A DNA stretch of 64,000 nucleotides from Paracamarosporium sp. OC-R06-R3. Lineage: Eukaryota; Ascomycota; Dothideomycetes; Pleosporales; Didymosphaeriaceae. The stretch spans positions 1 to 64,000 of the forward strand of contig JACVRA010000301.1 in assembly GCA_019828545.1 (NCBI GenBank). The letters run 5' to 3'. Position 1 is the first letter of the stretch. Each line of letters begins with the position of its first letter. Positions 24,332 through 35,060 of the stretch are shown piece after piece. The translations under genes were made by a program, and so were the position numbers. The notes beneath the pieces are model-generated. The model ran no database searches, was not told where the DNA came from, and saw only the letters and a program-made list of their open reading frames with translations.

Positions 24332-26187
24332 ATGGCAGATCTGCCCCCTCCCACCCAAGGCCCTTCGGCGAAGGAGAAGAAGTAGGGTTGTCTAGGCTAC
24401 ATCGTCTATATAGCTGCTAACCTGTGCAGGTACGATCGTCAGCTACGCCTGTGGGGAGCCACTGGCCAGATCGCCCTCGAAAACTCGCACATACTCCTCA
24501 TAAACTCCGGTCCGGGTGTCGTGGGCTTAGAAACGTTGAAGAATCTCGTGCTTCCTGGCGTTGGCAACTTCACAATACAAGATTCAGCAGTGGTGGACGA
24601 GGCAGACTTGGGCGTGAACTTCTTCCTGGAGGAGCAGCATCTGGGCGGTTTTCGTGCCGAACATACGTGCAATCTGCTGAAGGAGCTGAATCCAGACGTA
24701 CAAGGCAGTTTCGTCACCGAGGTGAGCAAGTCCCACACAACTCGAGACGTGCACAGCTAACCCATTGCAGCCCATCGAGTCGTGGCTCTCCCAGCCCGAC
24801 TCACTCAAGCCGTACACACTCATCCTCGCAACCGCTCCAATCCGACCCGAACTCCTCGCTAAGCTCGCAGCGCACGCAGACCAAGCTCTCATCCCACTAT
24901 TCTACATACACTCTGTTGGCTTCTACTCGCACTTCTCCGTACATCTTCCGCCAGCGTTCCCTATTGTAGATACACACCCAAGTCCCGAGACTACGGCTGA
25001 GTTACGGCTGCTGAAGCCATGGCCGGAGCTACTCGATTATGCGCACGAGAAGACGAAGGACTTGGACACACTGGATGCCGATGACCACGGTCATATACCT
25101 TATATCGCGATTCTGCTACACTACCTCGAAGAATGGAAGAAGGAGCATAACGGCGAGGCACCGCAAAACTACAAAGACAAGACAGCCTTCCGAGATCTCG
25201 TGAAGAAGGCAACACGAACAGACAATCCGGAAGGTGGAGAGGAGAACTTTGAGGAAGCTGTGTCTGCAGTGCTCAAGTCGCTCAACCCTCCGGAACCGAG
25301 TAGTACTGTCAAGGACATCTTCAAGGCGCCAGAATGCGTCATCATACGCGAGAACTCTGCACCCTTCTGGGTCATTGCACATGCGATTGGCCTTTTCTAC
25401 ACCAAGTACGGCGTACTGCCAGTACCTGGTGCTGTACCAGACATGAAGGCGCGGTCTGCAGATTATATCCAACTTCAAAATGTATACAAGTCAAAAGCGC
25501 GTAAAGACCTTGCAGAAGTGCTGGAGAGTGTGCGGTTCCTGGAGCGAAATGCGAAGAGGAGCACACAGATCGAGGAGAAGGATGTAGAAGCTTTCTGCAA
25601 GAATGCAGCCCACATCAAGCTCGTCCGAGGGCGGCCATTCCACATTGTGCCTGCAGACGAAGACTTGAAGTTTGGGTCGAACGCAAAGTCACTGGGTATG
25701 TAAACCCAAAAACAGTTCCTTGTGATCTTCTCTGATAGACTAATGATGGAATTCAGCTCAAAAACTGACCTTCCCTGACGCCCTAATGCCTATCTACATC
25801 ACCTTCCTCGCCTGGGACAAATTCATCGCTACCCATTCCCTTGACGGTCTCAACGGCGCTCCCAAGCCTCCCGGGTCCTCCGATGCGGACGTAGAATCTG
25901 ACACCGAGAAAGTGACCAGCATCGCGCTCAAGCTTGTAGATGACCTGGTCAAACAATCTTTATACTCAATAGATGTTGAAGAACACACCACAATCAAAAC
26001 GCAGATCGGCGAGCTGGCGCAAGAACTGGTAAGAGCTGGTGGAGGCGAACTACACAACATTGCCGCCCTGACGGGTGGTATTGTGAGCCAGGAGGTTATC
26101 AAGGCCATTACTGAGCAGTACGTTCCTGTGGATAACACATGTGTGTTTGATGGTGTGAGGAGCAAGTCGAGTGTATTCAAGGTGTAA
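24332..26187 (+). CDS. ULA1: NEDD8-activating enzyme E1 regulatory subunit (APP-BP1/NAE1)
   Basis: Partners with Uba3 to activate Rub1/NEDD8 for cullin modification. Exons are 24332-24381, 24430-24721, 24771-25695 and 25757-26187 (565 aa; the family is near 530-550). The ThiF/adenylation-type fold starts with KYDRQLRLWGATGQIALENSHILLIN, the hallmark N-terminus of NAE1 and related E1 halves. Next come GVVGLETLKNLVLPGVGNFTI and the FFLEE and NLLKELNPDVQG segments. The C-terminus AALTGGIVSQEVIKAITEQYVPVDNTCVFDG matches the family. As expected of the non-catalytic half, no catalytic-cysteine domain is evident. The first exon encodes only 16 full codons. Confidence 0.95.
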
Positions 26188-27264
26188 TGGATGGGTCTGG
26201 ACGAGTAGTACAAAGCAAGGCATCGTGAGCGTTACGCATGAGGTATGCAAGCATCAAAATTATGAAGCATTGAATCATACGAGTTTGAGAATCCGCGCGT
26301 ATTGTGATACCCCGGAATAGGATGTGTGGAGGCTGATGTATTCAGTCTTTCCTTTGCTTTGAGGTATGAGAGCGGGGAGTCGGTGTCGTTGCTATTCACG
26401 TATGTCAGCGAACTTGAGCATCAGGACATCTTCAGGCGTTTCTTTGCCATGCAGTATCGTTTTCAGCCGGTATTCCTCGCTTCTGGTGCCTGTGTGTCTT
26501 GTTCAAGCATTTATTCGCCTTTGTCTACTATGTTACTGGTGGTACGATACTCGATGAGTAGGGTATTCTTGTCGGTTATACGCCAATCTACAACGGTGAG
26601 AGAACCACGCTTTATGGGTTTGAGTAGCCTCTATGGCAGTTGACCAACATCTGCTGATTGGTAAAAATGAAAGAGTGCTCACCCAGAGAGTACGCGGCGT
26701 GGCATTTAGACTCCTTATTTGCATCTGGAGCATCCTTCGCTGCGTACGATAGTATCATGTAGTTCATCTGATGCTTCCAGGGTGTAATTGATGTAGCCTG
26801 CTCAAAGCCCACATCCGGTTCCGCTGTTACTGCAATTGTCAATAGGCTACCCGGCTAATCGCAAATAGTCATAAGTAGTTTTCTTCTTCGACCTCTGCCT
26901 CACTATTTGACGATTGAAAGGCAAGCAACAGTCACGTCTATCGAAAGAGGGCAACACTATACGATTACGTAGTCTTAGTATTCTGGTGATAGATTTATGA
27001 TTCGCCAATGAACTAGTAAATGGGGGTATCGCCTCAAATCCTTCTAAGATACTGTTCCCTTTTTCCTTGTGAAGCCATCTACCTCAATGTATAAAAAGCA
27101 ATGGGCCAGATAACAATACATGAACAATGTGACAAAGAAGCTCATTTAAGAACTGACAGAAAACAATCCTACTCATCCTCTAGCAGCGGAGAACACTGTG
27201 CTTCTTCCTAAAACATCAATATTCTAGGAACATTGAGGCCGCTATACCCATTTGCTACTATCCT
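26188..27264. other. Intergenic, no gene seen
   Basis: This interval separates convergent genes: the NEDD8 subunit on plus and a small Cys-rich gene on minus. The right half is AT-rich. No open frame stood out, and the interval probably includes both 3' untranslated regions. Confidence 0.5.
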
Positions 27265-27561
27265 TCAATTTCCCCTATTCTGCACATATCCCGGAGGAGG
27301 AATATTCTCTTTGTTCGCTTCTACCATCTCGTATTGCATTGCCTTACAGTAGTTACAATAGCTCCAAGGCGTCACCGTCTGCTCCATTTCCCCAGAGTCA
27401 TACGTTAGACAACGTAGATGGAGGGCTGTGTCAGTTTTATCCTTGTTTTTGGGATTCATGCGGGCTGCCCAGTAGTCTGAGCAATATGGGTTTTCCCATT
27501 CAAAGAAGGCCATCACGTCGCAGTCCGGTGTGCGGCATTTGTAATTGATCTTGTTGCACAT
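27265..27561 (-). CDS. Small Cys-rich hypothetical protein
   Basis: A single exon of 98 aa. Nine cysteines are spread along it, some as close pairs (CRTPDCD, CNYC), together with a C-terminal NKENIPPPGY stretch. It lacks a signal peptide, so it is not an obvious secreted effector. The paired cysteines suggest metal binding. I recall short fungal proteins of this general form (start MC..., scattered CxxC pairs) but cannot name a family. It has good amino-acid composition for its length and no overlapping alternative with better coding character. Confidence 0.55.
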   Translation of the reverse strand: MCNKINYKCRTPDCDVMAFFEWENPYCSDYWAARMNPKNKDKTDTALHLRCLTYDSGEMEQTVTPWSYCNYCKAMQYEMVEANKENIPPPGYVQNRGN

Positions 27562-27678
27562 GGTTAATATTGGTTGCGGATTGGGTCTGTGTGTTAGTTC
27601 TGGGTTCGTTGGACATGGGTCAGGAGTGAAGGAGGTTTTGATATATGTACAGCAGTTCAGATGAATGCATTGTGAATC

Positions 27679-28356
27679 TTAGTGAATAAGGCATTCATAA
27701 CGTTGTCGCGACTCCGTTTGTGAAAAGAAAGGACATTGTGCGTTTTCCTGTACGCCCACCTGTAAGAATTTGTCCCTGGTTTCCATATCCAGTTCACGGA
27801 TTTGGATCTTGAGGTTGCGTAGAGGCTTCTTTCCCACTGATGCAATCACCTTGGGCCAATATACGGCTTTCACTAAACCGATCAGGGAGGGTTGTTCGAC
27901 AGAGCAAGGGGGGTCCTGTGATTCTGGGATCGAACATGTGGGGCGATAGTATCTTTGTTCGCCGAATTATTGAATGGCGCCACAGGGTTGTTGTGATCAA
28001 AGACGGTTCTTCTGATATTATCTATGCAAAACTTAGGGCCTTTACCCCAAATTGCTATTTTTGATCGTGAGTTCAAACGGTGGATGGTAACAGACAATGA
28101 TATCAAACACAAGACAGCTGTTTTCAAAGGTGTGTGTGGTCTAATGGTCACTGAAAGGCCGAGCATGATATATGCGACGGCTATTGGTGTAGATCGAAGC
28201 AGGATTGGACTCCATATCATCAGGGATATCTTCGGAGACACTGAGTTCAGGGAGAACAGGTTGAGGACAAACATTGTTCGTGCAAGATCCTTGCGGCACT
28301 TCCGTCCCGAAGCTGTCGTGTAATTCCAAGACCACAATGTTTGGGTCGGCACTCAC
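27679..28356 (-). pseudogene. Possible broken gene, minus strand, unknown product
   Basis: One minus-strand frame reads as protein from 28356 to about 28046 but is cut by TAG at 28143-28141 and later by TAA after NSNLG. A second frame then gives a convincing C-terminus to 27679 (VKAVYWPKVIASVGKKPLRNL...ending YECLIH). The upstream part has no ATG; its first codon in the open stretch is GTG. The donor-like GTAAAG at the TAA suggests an intron could join the second and third pieces, but the TAG at 28143 stays. It could be a pseudogene, or a gene whose extra intron I missed. Function unknown. Confidence 0.35.
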
Positions 28357-29756
28357 TTCTGATCACGGCAGTGTTTCGCAATGGAGATGGCAGAATCGGC
28401 TGTTTCAGTCTTTCCCCTTGAGATGTGCGTGCAATGAACAGGCACAGCATGTTAAGCGACCCGGCCTTGCATCCCGCACATACTTGTAGTCTATGCAACC
28501 TAACATGACTAATACTCTATGCATCAGCCACTCCACTCGCTCTAGTCGATCATCATCTTCTAGGTCATCTGGGTTTGTTGTCTGCGATCAGTGGTTGGCA
28601 TTTTCTTCCTTTCTTTTTCCGGGACAAGTTCGCGAGTCCCGGGGATTGCGGAACACAAGAATCAGGCGCCACTGCAGTATGTCACTTCTCCTTACTGATC
28701 GTGACACAGGGATCGGTCCCCTGTATATACGCCCACGGCTACTTTGCCTCGTGCATGGGTAATTGGATTTCCACATCCACGTACGTCTCTGTATAACTTG
28801 AAGTACACGGTCATCATCGTACAAGCTGACCCTTAAGCACGGGCTGCGGAAAAGATGCCGGGACCGAGTTACAAGCCCTTGGCAGCGAGTGAAATGAAGG
28901 CTGAACTGGTAGCCTAACGAACCGGGTGGGTGTGGAAACACGACCATCTCCGCAGCCAAGCGCTGAGCCAACTCGAAGCGATGTCGTTAAACGCCCGGTC
29001 CACTTGAACACCAGTTCATCTACCAAAGACTGTTCTCCACGACTGCAATCTGGACCACGGTATTCATTAATAGGAAAGTGTCGCGACATCATCGCCAATG
29101 GAGAGTCCAGCTCGTACTGTGCGGGGGCGGGCATACTGTGGTAGATTAAGGTGCAGTGCCTGAGCTAGCGAGTTTCGAAAAACGCCACAAGCTTTGGTCG
29201 CTCGTAGGTGGTTACTAGCGCAGGCGCAAGAGCCTCCGATTATGTTTCATGTTTCCTCGTAAAGCATGGCGACGGACATTGATTGGCCAGAGCACTCCCA
29301 TTGCTGCCGCGCGCTCGGATTTTGACATGAACAGGGGGCCTAGATCGGTAAACCCCTATGCGCATCATGCGGATACGTTGCAAGGAAGACGATCTGGGTC
29401 CCGAGAAAGGAAACAGACTTTTGCGCTGTCGACTCGCCGCAGGGATGGGGTCTACTGGGGCTGATTGCAGCTGGCCCACATCTTCGGCTCGGGCGTAGAT
29501 CAAAACCCATGGGATCCCCCGCGTATGATCTTCACCTTCCTTACCTTCGTCGGACTTCATATCTAACTTACTGTCTTTCTTTCAGGTGCCTTTTGCCCCT
29601 TGTCGCTCTTTGTTACGTCGCCAGTCGACGATTTCTTTCTTTGAACCCATTGCCTTGGAGGTCCTAGAGACTTGGCTTTGTTCGTCTGTCTATACTACGC
29701 CTATCAGTTAAAAACAGGAAGGATCTACGCGAGTAAAGTCATCCAAGAAATTCAAC
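28357..29756. other. Intergenic, no gene seen
   Basis: About 1.4 kb upstream of the AA9 monooxygenase gene, presumably containing its promoter. Short open stretches occur on both strands without protein-like composition. The last 150 bases before the start are pyrimidine-rich, as is common before fungal transcription starts. Confidence 0.5.
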
Positions 29757-31422
29757 ATGAAGACCGTATCGATTGCGCTCGCAGCTCTTGCTGCTGCTCC
29801 TTCTGCTTTGGCGCACACCACCTGGTCCGTACTCTATGTCGACGGCGTTAGCCAGGTAAGGGGATAGCTCAAATGTCGAAGATATATCTCTAACAAGAAT
29901 TAGGGAGATGGTGCTGGTATCCGCATGAGACGGGACCCTAACACCGCTACTTATCCCGTCATAGATTACAGCAGTGATGACATGGCTTGCAGTACGTTGC
30001 GCCAATAGTGTTCTGGAGCCAATTTTCTGAGACTAAATATCAACAGATGTCAATGGGACAACGGGTGTCGACTATGTTTCTCCTGTCGAAGATGGCGCCA
30101 CCCTAACATTTGAGATGCGATCGTGGCCAAACGATCCGTCTAAGATGTCTCTCGACAGACCTCACTACGGTCCTTGTGCCGTATACTTGAAGAAGGTCGC
30201 CTCAGCTATCGACGACAAAGGTGCCGGTGACGGGTGGTTCAAGCTCATGGACGACGGCTACCATGCCGACACCGACACATGGTGCACTGACCGCCTCATT
30301 GACAACAAAGGTCGCCTCTCTGTGGAGCTCCCCAAAGGCCTCGAAGGAGGATACTACCTTGCTCGTCCAGAAGTCGTGGCTCTACACAATGCCACCGAGG
30401 GTGCCGCCCAGTTCTACACTGGATGCGCGCAGATCTTCGTCAAGAGCACGGGCACCTTGGTCCCTGAGAGCACGATTGCGATCCCAGGACCTGACTATGT
30501 GACGGCTGGTCAATCTTCCGTGCACTTTAACATCTACAACGGCAAGAACGCAGAGTACCAGGTTCCCGGACCGGCCGTTGCAAACTTCACGCACAACGGA
30601 AACGTCGCTTCGGGCGCACAGGCTACCCAGTCTGAGGGTCTCGTGCCTGACGACTGCATTGCACAGAATGCGAACTGGTGCGGAAAGGAAGTTGCTTCGT
30701 ACACTGACGAAGCTGGATGCTGGGCCTCGGGCGAGGACTGCTGGACCCAGGGCAAGAAGTGCTGGGCTGATGCACCCCCTACTGGCGGCAGCGTCTGCGA
30801 TACCTGGAACGACAAATGTCAGGCGATCAACGATGCATGCACTGCGAAGAACTTCAACGGCCCTCCCAATAAGGGCAAGAACCTCACTCCCAAGCGCGAG
30901 ACCATCGATATCGGGCTGATCATCAAGCCCGTGGGAGGCGGCAACGTCGACTCAGCGCCGCAATCGTCCGCTGCTGTATCGCAATCATCCGCTGTTGTAC
31001 CGCAATCATCCGCCGCTGCGCCAACATCGTCCCCACCAGCACTCAAGTCTGAAGCATATGAGCCCCAGTCGTCTGCTATTGAGACAGCAGCGCCGTCCGT
31101 GACCACAGATGCCGAGTCTTTCATCGAGACTCCTTCATTCTCGTCTTCAGCCTCGCTTCTCTCTTTTGTAGGCGGTGTGTATGACCTCCCTTCGCCGTCT
31201 ACGCCCTCGAGCAAGGCAGCAAAGGCCACATCGACTTCCTCCGTCAAGGTGCCTGCCTCGGAATATGCTGCTGCATTGAAGCCAACTCAGGCTGCTGTGG
31301 ACGCTGTAGATTCTGAGGGTGTCGTCGTCGTCACGAAGACTAAGCTTGAAGTCGTGACCGAGACGCAATATGTCACTGTTACCGCGGGAGGATATAGGCA
31401 CAGCAGGCACCGAAAGCACTAG
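29757..31422 (+). CDS. Secreted AA9 lytic polysaccharide monooxygenase with long C-terminal extension
   Basis: Copper enzyme that oxidatively cleaves cellulose or related glucans outside the cell. Exons are 29757-29855, 29904-29991 and 30047-31422 (520 aa). A signal peptide (MKTVSIALAALAAAPSALA) ends just before His20, which becomes the N-terminal copper-binding histidine. The second histidine-brace ligand is His102 (RPHYGPC) and the axial tyrosine is Tyr186 (GAAQFYTGCAQ). GWFKLMDDG and YYLARPEVVALH are typical AA9 segments. After the roughly 230-residue catalytic domain comes a Cys/Trp-rich segment (CWASGEDCW, KCWADAP, CDTWNDKC), then a Ser/Ala-rich linker with PQSSA repeats and a basic tail YRHSRHRKH. 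No CBM1 is present. The intron junctions restore a continuous mature domain. Confidence 0.93.
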
Positions 31423-32703
31423 GCAGGAATGCTGTTCGAGTTGATGGGTGTGAAATTTCGATTCTACAGCGTGATCGTTGTGAGCTTGAAGCTCTTTTTG
31501 GCATGGGCTGGGTTTTGCATAACAGACTTCACTTCTTACGACCGACATTATTAGCATGAATATTAGCACGTTATCTCAGTACCGACGTAGCAATACTAAA
31601 TGTATTGAGCGTGATACTCGGTGTCTGCCGCTTTTTTCTTAGTCCTGATGGTGAGCGTCCAGCGCACGTGATGTTGTGAACTACATACTACCCCGCGAAA
31701 ATAGGGATCGTGCATATAGTCTTGCATATAATTTCAGTCGTCCTTGCAAAATGAACTTTCACTGTCCCACACACGTGTTATACACATTCTCATCACGAAA
31801 AACCGAACGCGTCGCAGCGAGTGACTTGCGTACCACTAGCCCCTGCATCATATATTTTTGAGCTGTTTAGCAGGCACATAGATGGAGACATGTCGAAAAA
31901 TTGGGTAAATTGATCGCCATATGTCCAGAAGCTTACGTATTTCGCGTACAGTGTTGATTCAGTCGATATTCGCTTCCTGTACGGTAGATACACAGCACCA
32001 AGCACTGGAGGAACATGCCAGCAAATCTCAGCATTGCGCTAACCACTTACCCATACTTCTGTATGTGTAGAACAAAAAATCGAGGGTTAATGTCGAGACC
32101 AGAGTCATCGCCTACTAGGAATGCTCTGCGGTAGTCTCATTAATGCTTCATTCTATTTAGGGCCTGAGCCGTGAGTGTGAACTTGTCCCGCTATATTTTT
32201 TGAACTTGCACCATCCATCAATGCCGATATGTCAGCAGAAAGGTGCTACAACTGACCTTCAAGCACCCACCCATTCGTAGCCTCCCCGGTACGATCCACC
32301 CCTCAACCACATTTTCCAATCCCAACGGTCATTGTCCCAAAACACCTAAAGCTTCAATAATCCCGGAAGCGAAGTAACGAGAATTGCCCCAACAGTACTC
32401 TTCATAATGTAAATTTTACTGCACATTAAGATAGGATAGGGATAGAAGCGCGCCCAATGTCTCAAAAGCACTCAAACTTCGACATACCACTCCAGCAGCT
32501 AGCTACACACACACATGTTCTAGAAGCCCTAATGACTTTCATAATTGCATGCACCGCTCTTCATTGAAACATTCACATCGCGACACCGCATTGCTACAGT
32601 GCAGCGCGCAGGCGCACACTTCCACTGGCGCAGCAAGCAAAAACACACCGCACGTTCGACTTCATTCCCAGATGCATCATCAATACCCAATCCCCACCAC
32701 AAG
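31423..32703. other. Intergenic, no gene seen
   Basis: AT-rich interval of about 1.3 kb. No supported open frame. The final 200 bases are C/A-rich and lead into the next small gene. Confidence 0.5.
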
Positions 32704-33204
32704 ATGCCCTCCCTACCACCCCCGGACGTATCCTGCTGCCACAGTGTCCGTTTCACTCAATCCCCCAACCACGTTTACAACTGCCGCTGTCCCCCTTACG
32801 ACACCGTCCTACTACGGAACTATTTCGACTATCTCACTGATGACCTCACTGACGACCTCACCGAGGATGAGTATCATGACTCGACGCCCTGGATCCGGAG
32901 CAAACATCTCATGAATACGCGAGACTCGATTGATGGATGGACTCTTCCCGAAGAATCGATGCGACGGCGTCCGAGGCAGGAGAATTGGGAGACTGGGAGG
33001 AGCGCAAAGAGCTTATTGAAGAGGGCGAGTTGGAAGGGTGGAAGGAAGTTGAGGGATATTTTGCACAGGCTGTCCCAGGAGGGGGTGGGGTAAGTGTCGT
33101 TGGGTGGACGAGGGTGTTGCTCACTGATGGTGTACTTAAGGGAGCTGGAGGATAGTGGTGAACGGGAATATGCACACCATTTGCCAACTTCGATACCCCG
33201 GTAA
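32704..33204 (+). CDS. Hypothetical acidic/basic small protein, two exons
   Basis: Function not recognised. Exon 1 is 32704-33089 and exon 2 is 33141-33204 (149 aa). The unspliced frame would stop at once in the perfect donor GTAAGT. Removing 51 bases continues the frame as GELEDSGEREYAHHLPTSIPR. The start ATG follows CACCACAAG, a good context. The middle has a tandem DDLT repeat (LTDDLTDDLTEDEYHD), followed by a basic segment (RRRPRQENW...SLLKRASWKGGRKLRDILHRLS) that may form an amphipathic helix. No signal peptide or membrane segment. A gene is likely but unproven. Confidence 0.5.
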
Positions 33205-33570
33205 CAATCGAATATAGACACAAGTTCTCAAATGGTCCATCTCCACAAGCCTTTCCCCAATGAACCGTAACCGCCTTGACATAGGTTTGTCGCACATCGT
33301 GGACTTTCGACAGCTGGGCGAATACTTAACACACTATTTCAATTGGTGAGTTGATGCAAAGAAATCTTTATCTAGTTTCCTCTAGTGTTACATGGTGGAT
33401 ATTCTTACTGTTCAATAACGCCTCCTGTTGAACCCTGGAATAGTGCTGGTACGCCCGCTTTCTAGACAACGTTACTGTCTGTTACGATAACACAAGCAAA
33501 TCGTCCGTAGCCGAGATCTAAGCCTTAGAGTGCTAAGCCTGTTCAAGAGAAACAACTAGCCGTAGATATG
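33205..33570. other. Convergent 3' interval, no gene seen
   Basis: These 366 bases lie between a plus-strand small gene and the minus-strand rhomboid gene and presumably hold both 3' ends. Confidence 0.5.
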
Positions 33571-34748
33571 TTAAGCTGCTGATCTCTGCAATCGTCGTTT
33601 CCATGAATCCACTAGTGGTCTCCAAACCCTGCTGTGTCCATCCAGATAAGAATAGGCTACACCAATACAAGCGCCACTTAGATGTGCCTGAGAAGTAGTT
33701 AGCGAAGGATATCATAATAGCACTTTGGAAAACCTACTGCATGGCCGAAACTAACGAACGAAAACCCGCGAACCATACCAACAAGATCAAAGAGCATGAT
33801 CATGGGCAAGAAGTACTGCGCCTCGATATAATACGGTATCAAGATGATGCCAACACCCTGAGTCGGATATTGTGCACAAAAAGCACCAAAAACAGCAAAG
33901 AGAGCGCCACTAGCTCCTCCAGAGGGGATAAACGCGGAGTAGGCACGACCATGTTTGAATATCGTACTTGCAATATGCTGAGCGAGTCCAGATACAACAC
34001 CCGTCGTAAGGAAGAAGGAGAGCATGTGGTTCGTGTCCGCACGGAATAGGCTTGAATACCCGACAGCCGGTAGGAAATTGTACAAGGCGTATAGATTGAC
34101 TCCCAAATGCATCGGACCGGAATGAACGAAGGTCGAAGTAAAGAGCGTGTAATTACGGTTTGTTGCCGGAATATGCCATAAGTGGCTCCAGGCTCTTTGA
34201 GCGACAATTCCAGAAAGATGCACTGCGCCATTAACCCCGATGAGACCCCAGCTTAGCTTTGACATAGGGTCCGCCTCGCGCCAAGCTCGGGTGACGACTT
34301 CTGTAGGTGTAGGAGGTTTGTTGTAAGCATAAGATGAGGAAGGCGTCCTGACCGGTAACCAATTGCCTAACGCGTAGCGATTTCTAGCTTCTATCTCGCT
34401 CTTGGCTGTATAATATGCGAGCGAGACATAGATACCCGTGGAAACTGCAAGCGCCCAAATCGCAGGGACCAGAAATCGGACCTTCACATTAGGAATTTCC
34501 TGTTCATCTTCGAAATATGGGTTTTCCTCATTGGGATTCGGAATATACCGTTTTTCGTCCAAAATGGGCTCAGCTTGCTTTGGGGATGGACGCGGAGGTG
34601 GACTCGGATGCTGAGGCAGAGTCCTAGATGGCTGGCGCGAGCCACGCGTTTGGAGCTGCCTGATGTGGCTCCATCGAGGCGCACGAACAGCCGGCACGCG
34701 TGAAGCGACCGAATGTGCAAGAACTGCTCGACACCTGAGAAAGAACAT
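33571..34748 (-). CDS. PCP1: Mitochondrial rhomboid protease (Pcp1/PARL type)
   Basis: Intramembrane serine protease of the inner mitochondrial membrane that processes dynamin-like and other proteins. Exons are 34748-33738 and 33687-33571 with a 50-base intron (375 aa). The N-terminus is Arg-rich and free of acids for some 40 residues, a likely mitochondrial presequence, followed by a proline-rich linker and several hydrophobic segments. HSGPMHLGVNLYALYNF holds the HxxxN oxyanion residues (His214, Asn218). SGGASGALF holds the catalytic Ser280 in GxSG. The intron follows GHA; exon 2 begins AHLSGA and supplies the catalytic histidine (about His339). Without splicing the protein would lack it. 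Confidence 0.92.
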
Positions 34749-35060
34749 TTGTTTGATGCGCAGAAGAGCAGAGATGATGCGTACGGAGGTTTAGTTAATC
34801 TGCAGGCGAACCTTCATTTTCGTCAGCTGACCTAACCTTGCCTAAAAGAGTATAGAGCGACGATTCCAAGTACACTTCAAACACTATCAACGGCAGAATA
34901 GCGCGAGCAGGTATACTTAACATCTCGGAGGGCAGAGATTTAAGCCATGATTGCATAGCGCACCCTATTGCTGTATGTACTAGTAAACTGTCATCTACCA
35001 AGCGACATATTTCCATTTACTCAGGTGTTTTCTGCACCGGTTTTCCTTACTCACCCAGCA
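34749..35060. other. Intergenic, no gene seen
   Basis: 312 bases between the start of the rhomboid gene and the 3' end of the secreted mosaic gene on the same strand. It must contain the rhomboid promoter. Confidence 0.5.

Noticed and set aside
27882..28352. 156-codon minus-strand ORF with hydrophobic character
   Set aside because: It is another frame of the possible broken gene and has no domain or good start context.
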